Below the pieces are notes generated by a model. That model had not been told where the DNA came from, ran no database searches, and saw only the letters and a program-made list of their open reading frames with translations. Of a DNA stretch of 8,249 nt, positions 6,194 through 8,249 are shown in pieces. Made by a program: the position numbers and the translations under genes. The stretch comes from JBFMAE01 sp040756085. GTDB lineage: Bacteria; Desulfobacterota; BSN033; UBA1163. The stretch's first letter is position 1, and each line of letters starts with the position of its first letter. Location of the stretch: the NCBI GenBank assembly GCA_040756085.1, contig JBFMAE010000148.1, positions 1 through 8,249 on the forward strand. The letters are read 5' to 3'.

Positions 6194-6496
6194 ATGGATT
6201 CTTACTTCCTTTACTTCATCCTTTTTTCTTTTGTATTGATCGCTCTGATCCTCTTCATTATTTTCTTCTTGGATGAGCTTAAGGAAATTAAAGGTCACTT
6301 CAGGTTGAAACAATATATCATTTATGTCCTTGGAACCCTCTTCATCCTGATAAGTGTTTCGCTATCTTACTTCCTCTATCTCCATGCGACCCTTTGGTTA
6401 GCCATCTCTGTCTTTATTGCATTTAATGGGGCCGCAACCTATTTTCTTTATAGAGCGAGCACCATGATAAAGGGTAGGGATTGGGAAGAAGGATGA
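6194..6496 (+). CDS. Small membrane protein of unknown function (3 TM)
   Basis: I do not recognise this 100-residue protein. It has three hydrophobic segments at about residues 4-26, 41-62 and 66-89. A charged linker, DELKEIKGHFRLKQ, lies between the first two, and the tail is polar (KGRDWEEG). AGGA at 6181-6184 precedes the ATG by nine bases. The 66-base gap after the kinase stop shows no terminator, so it may be the fourth gene of the same transcript. Its stop overlaps an ATG at 6493 as ATGA, implying coupling with the next, probably broken, gene. A role as membrane partner of the kinase or of the lost nuclease is conceivable but unsupported. Confidence 0.65.
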   Translation: MDSYFLYFILFSFVLIALILFIIFFLDELKEIKGHFRLKQYIIYVLGTLFILISVSLSYFLYLHATLWLAISVFIAFNGAATYFLYRASTMIKGRDWEEG

Positions 6497-6669
6497 AGAA
6501 GGTTTTTTTCTTCGTCCTCTTTTCGTTATGGATTTTTCAGGAATCCCCGGCGATCGCAGAGATCGAGGTTATCTTCTCTCCAGAGGAAAGCATCAAAGAG
6601 GCCCTTCTCAAAGAAATCGGGTCAACCACTTCCACAAATCCTCTTGACTCTATTATCCTTTTCTTATAA
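6493..6669 (+). pseudogene. Truncated exported phospholipase D-type nuclease (5' fragment)
   Basis: ATG at 6493 (preceded by GGAAGAAGG and overlapping the previous stop) gives 58 residues. A signal peptide (MKKVFFFVLFSLWIFQES to PAIA) leads into EIEVIFSPEESIKEALLKEI. That start resembles the N-terminal strand and helix of secreted PLD-family nucleases, which open with VxFSP, a helix ending in EI, then a hydrophobic strand leading to YxFT. Here the frame stops after LDSIILFL, just where that strand should be. A neighbouring frame continues briefly as SFSYKFAL, so a frameshift is possible. No HKD catalytic motif follows, and a palindromic repeat starts 24 bases later. I infer a decayed gene whose 3' part was lost. 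A genuine small exported protein is the alternative. A TTG start at 6481 is possible but weaker. Confidence 0.45.
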
Positions 6670-6670
6670 A
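6644..6670 (+). promoter_or_regulatory. Weak sigma-70-like promoter candidate upstream of liv genes
   Basis: TTGACT (6644-6649) and TATAAA (6665-6670) resemble -35 and -10 boxes, each with one mismatch, but the 15-base spacer is shorter than the usual 16-18. It sits at the end of the broken nuclease fragment and would give the binding-protein gene a leader of about 155 bases passing through the palindromic repeat. It is the only promoter-like pair I could find before the liv genes. Confidence 0.3.
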
Positions 6671-6692
6671 TTTGCATTGAAAATAAAAGTTA

Positions 6693-6811
6693 CCCCTCAC
6701 CTCCTATCTTCTCTCAGGCCTGCCTGCGCGAAGCCTCGTGCTGCGGGCAGGCGCTTCGGCGAAGGCAGGGGGGAGGGATGCCTGCCTGACGGTAGGCAGG
6801 GGGTGAAGGGG
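6693..6811. repeat. Composite nested palindromic repeat
   Basis: The outer arms CCCCTCACC (6693-6701) and GGTGAAGGGG (6802-6811) resemble the arms of the repeats at 1693-1740. Inside lies a long imperfect stem, CCTGCCTGCGCGAAGC (6719-6734) with GCTTCGGCGAAGGCAGG (6753-6769). A second hairpin follows, CCTGCCT (6781-6787) with AGGCAGG (6794-6800). The CCTGCC core matches the palindrome at 230-245, so this looks like one repeat family inserted within another. No T-run follows. The right edge lies a few bases from the ribosome binding site of the liv binding protein. Confidence 0.75.
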
Positions 6812-6833
6812 ATGAGAAAGGAGGGGTTTAAAA

Positions 6834-8015
6834 ATGAGGAAGCTGATGTTTGGAGGAATTTGTTTCAGTATTTTAGCAACTTTTCTGTTTTTCATGGCTG
6901 TGCCATGCGGGGCTCAAGACACGATCAAGATCGGATTTTTCGCTCCCATCACTGGACCGGCGGCTGCAGACGGCATGAGCGCCAAACATGCTGTAGGACT
7001 GGGACTGAAAGAGGTGAACGATGCCGGAGGGATCAAGGGGAAGAAAGTCGAACTAATTATTTATGATGACCGGTTGAAGGCGGAGGAAGCTGTGGCCATC
7101 GCTAACAAGCTGATCGAGAAGGATAAGGTCGTCGGCGTAGTCAGTGGCTCTTACAGTGGTCCCACCCGTGTGTCTGCGCCAATCTTCCAGAAGGCTGGGA
7201 TGCCCATGGCGGTGGGTTATGCTGTTCACCCGGACGTGACCTGGGACCCAAAACTTAAAAAACCTAACGATTTTATCTTTCGCAACGGTTTTCTCGGTGA
7301 GGTGGAAGGGGCAGCCTGCGCTGAATTTGCTGTCAAGAATCTGAAAGCCAAGAGGATCTCGATTATTTTCATGGACAATGACTTCGGTAGGGCTATTTCA
7401 GCTGGTTTTGCTGAAAGAGCAGAAAAACTTGGAGCGACGATTCTCACCAAGCAGATGTACAAGTTCCCGGGAGAAAAAGATTTCCGTCCCTTCCTCACAC
7501 GCATCAAGGAAGGAAATCCCGTGGTGATCTTCGCCGCAGGATACTATAATGAAGCCGCTTCCATCGTCCGGCAGTCCAAGGAGCTGGGGATCACCAGCCA
7601 GATCCTGGGGGAAGAGGGTTTTGATTCGCCGAAATTTTTAGAGATTGCTGGACCCGCAGCAGAAGGCGTGATCATTGCAACCAATCTTGATCGGGATGAC
7701 CCCAGACCCCTGGTCCAGAATTTTTTGAAGAATTACCGGAAGGCTTACAACGAAGATGCGGATATGGTAGGGGCCTCCAGTTACGATGCCTTTATGATCC
7801 TCGTCAAAGCCATCGAGAAAGCTGGAACAGACCCCAAAGCCATCCAGAAGGCTTTGCTTGAAACCAAGGACTATAACGGATTGACTGGTAAGATAAGCCG
7901 ATTTGTCCAAGGCGAAGTGGTTAAACCCGTTCAGATACAAGTTGTTAAAGACGGAAAGTTCCGTCGGTTCACGGTGATCGATAATCCGGAAGTAATCACA
8001 CCGCCCACAAAATAA
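6834..8015 (+). CDS. Branched-chain amino-acid-type ABC transporter substrate-binding protein (LivK-like)
   Basis: The 393-residue product has a signal peptide (MRKLM, hydrophobic core, cleavage after PCGA near residue 27) and then one Peripla_BP_6 (type I periplasmic binding protein) domain spanning most of the chain. Typical marks are TIKIGFFAPITGPAA at the start, LKEVNDAGGIKGKKVELIIYD, the GVVSGSYSGPT ligand-pocket region, and a tail with GLTGKISR and a VQIQVVKDGKF-type strand. In this family the protein captures branched-chain amino acids or related small molecules in the periplasm and passes them to LivHM permeases. The substrate cannot be read from sequence. AAAGGAGGGG at 6817-6826 supports the start. 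The cysteine before the cleavage site has Pro at -1, so a lipoprotein is unlikely. The permease gene begins 84 bases downstream, separated by a long hairpin. Confidence 0.92.
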   Translation: MRKLMFGGICFSILATFLFFMAVPCGAQDTIKIGFFAPITGPAAADGMSAKHAVGLGLKEVNDAGGIKGKKVELIIYDDRLKAEEAVAIANKLIEKDKVVGVVSGSYSGPTRVSAPIFQKAGMPMAVGYAVHPDVTWDPKLKKPNDFIFRNGFLGEVEGAACAEFAVKNLKAKRISIIFMDNDFGRAISAGFAERAEKLGATILTKQMYKFPGEKDFRPFLTRIKEGNPVVIFAAGYYNEAASIVRQSKELGITSQILGEEGFDSPKFLEIAGPAAEGVIIATNLDRDDPRPLVQNFLKNYRKAYNEDADMVGASSYDAFMILVKAIEKAGTDPKAIQKALLETKDYNGLTGKISRFVQGEVVKPVQIQVVKDGKFRRFTVIDNPEVITPPTK

Positions 8016-8020
8016 TTTAA

Positions 8021-8085
8021 AGTGATCAGTGGTCAGTTTTCAGTAAAAGAACTATTTTTTTACTGATTACTGATCACTGATCACT
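8021..8085. repeat. Long imperfect hairpin between the binding-protein and permease genes
   Basis: Two 28-base arms (8021-8048 and 8058-8085) pair around a nine-base loop with only two mismatches and one G-U pair. The arms are built from repeats of ATCAGT/ACTGAT words, and the right arm begins in a run of seven T (8055-8061). It starts five bases after the binding-protein stop. In RNA it could protect the upstream message from 3' decay or partly terminate transcription, a common way for binding-protein genes to outexpress permease genes. It also looks like a dispersed repeat. Confidence 0.85.
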
Positions 8086-8098
8086 CATCACTGAATTT

Positions 8099-8249
8099 AT
8101 GCTTTGGCAACAACTCGCAAATGGAATAGCGATAGGTAGCGTCTATGCCCTGATTTCCCTCGGGCTGACGATGGTCTACGGAATCCTGCGCATTCTGCAT
8201 ATTGCTCATGCCGGCGTTTATACCCTGGGAACCTATGTCGGTCTGCTTG
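8099..8249 (+). CDS. LivH-type ABC transporter permease, N-terminal part
   Basis: The frame is open from ATG 8099 to the window edge (50 codons). The product starts MLWQQLANGIAIGSVYALISL and continues LTMVYGILRILHIAHAGVYTLGTYVGLL. This is the N-terminal pattern of branched-chain amino-acid ABC permeases (BPD_transp_2 family): an NGxxxGSxYAL first membrane helix, then GLTMVYGxxRxxxxAHA. It would form one half of the inner-membrane channel with a LivM-type partner, presumably encoded farther downstream with the ATPases. No good Shine-Dalgarno sequence precedes the ATG; the bases just upstream are the edge of the hairpin repeat. Translation may therefore be weak or depend on coupling. The 3' part lies outside the window. 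Confidence 0.88.
   Translation, partial: MLWQQLANGIAIGSVYALISLGLTMVYGILRILHIAHAGVYTLGTYVGLL

Noticed and set aside
6644..7066. 140-codon forward frame across the repeat and the start of the liv binding protein
   Set aside because: Its translation covers the palindromic repeat and then an out-of-frame reading of the signal peptide and N-terminus of a clear LivK-like protein. It has no coherent domain.

Overview
The window reads as bacterial chromosome from an environmental, probably anaerobic, Gram-negative lineage. Desulfobacterota (deltaproteobacteria-like) is my best guess, not a firm call. The reasons are a sigma-54-type promoter, a very large multi-PAS/GAF hybrid histidine kinase with a Cys-rich PAS domain, a PF04392-type periplasmic binding protein beside a kinase, Liv-type transport genes, a group II intron and many GC-rich palindromic repeats between genes. 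Every gene I can support is on the + strand.

Layout. Positions 1-125 are the 3' end of a group II intron (domains V and VI); the rest lies upstream of the window. Positions 126-262 hold three GC-rich hairpins of REP type. Positions 263-512 are an AT-rich control region with a near-consensus sigma-54 promoter (459-474) and candidate upstream protein-binding sites. This promoter leads into a small excisionase/MerR-type HTH protein (513-698), which overlaps by 4 nt a secreted PF04392-type substrate-binding protein (695-1687). After a tandemly duplicated repeat segment (1661-1823) comes a 1429-residue membrane hybrid histidine kinase (1838-6127: dCache-HAMP-PAS-GAF-PAS-GAF-PAS-HisKA-HATPase-REC). 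Downstream are a three-helix membrane protein of unknown function (6194-6496) and a short exported protein (6493-6669) that looks like the broken 5' end of a phospholipase D-type nuclease gene. A nested palindromic repeat (6693-6811) separates these from a Liv-type amino-acid ABC transport operon: the binding protein (6834-8015), a long imperfect hairpin (8021-8085), and the start of a LivH-type permease (8099 to the window end).

How the genes may work together. The binding protein at 695-1687 has no ABC permease or ATPase beside it. It lies between a DNA-binding protein and a sensor kinase, all apparently transcribed from the sigma-54 promoter. The simplest reading is a signalling cassette in which the binding protein may present a ligand to the kinase, whose phosphoryl output passes to its own receiver domain and then to a partner outside the window. 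That is inference from gene order. The liv genes look like an ordinary, separate uptake operon.

The most notable sequence-level oddity is a second copy of the last eight codons and stop of the binding-protein gene at 1741-1767. It encodes the same peptide with three silent differences and is followed by a second copy of the same palindrome. It looks like the tail of a lost paralogous gene.
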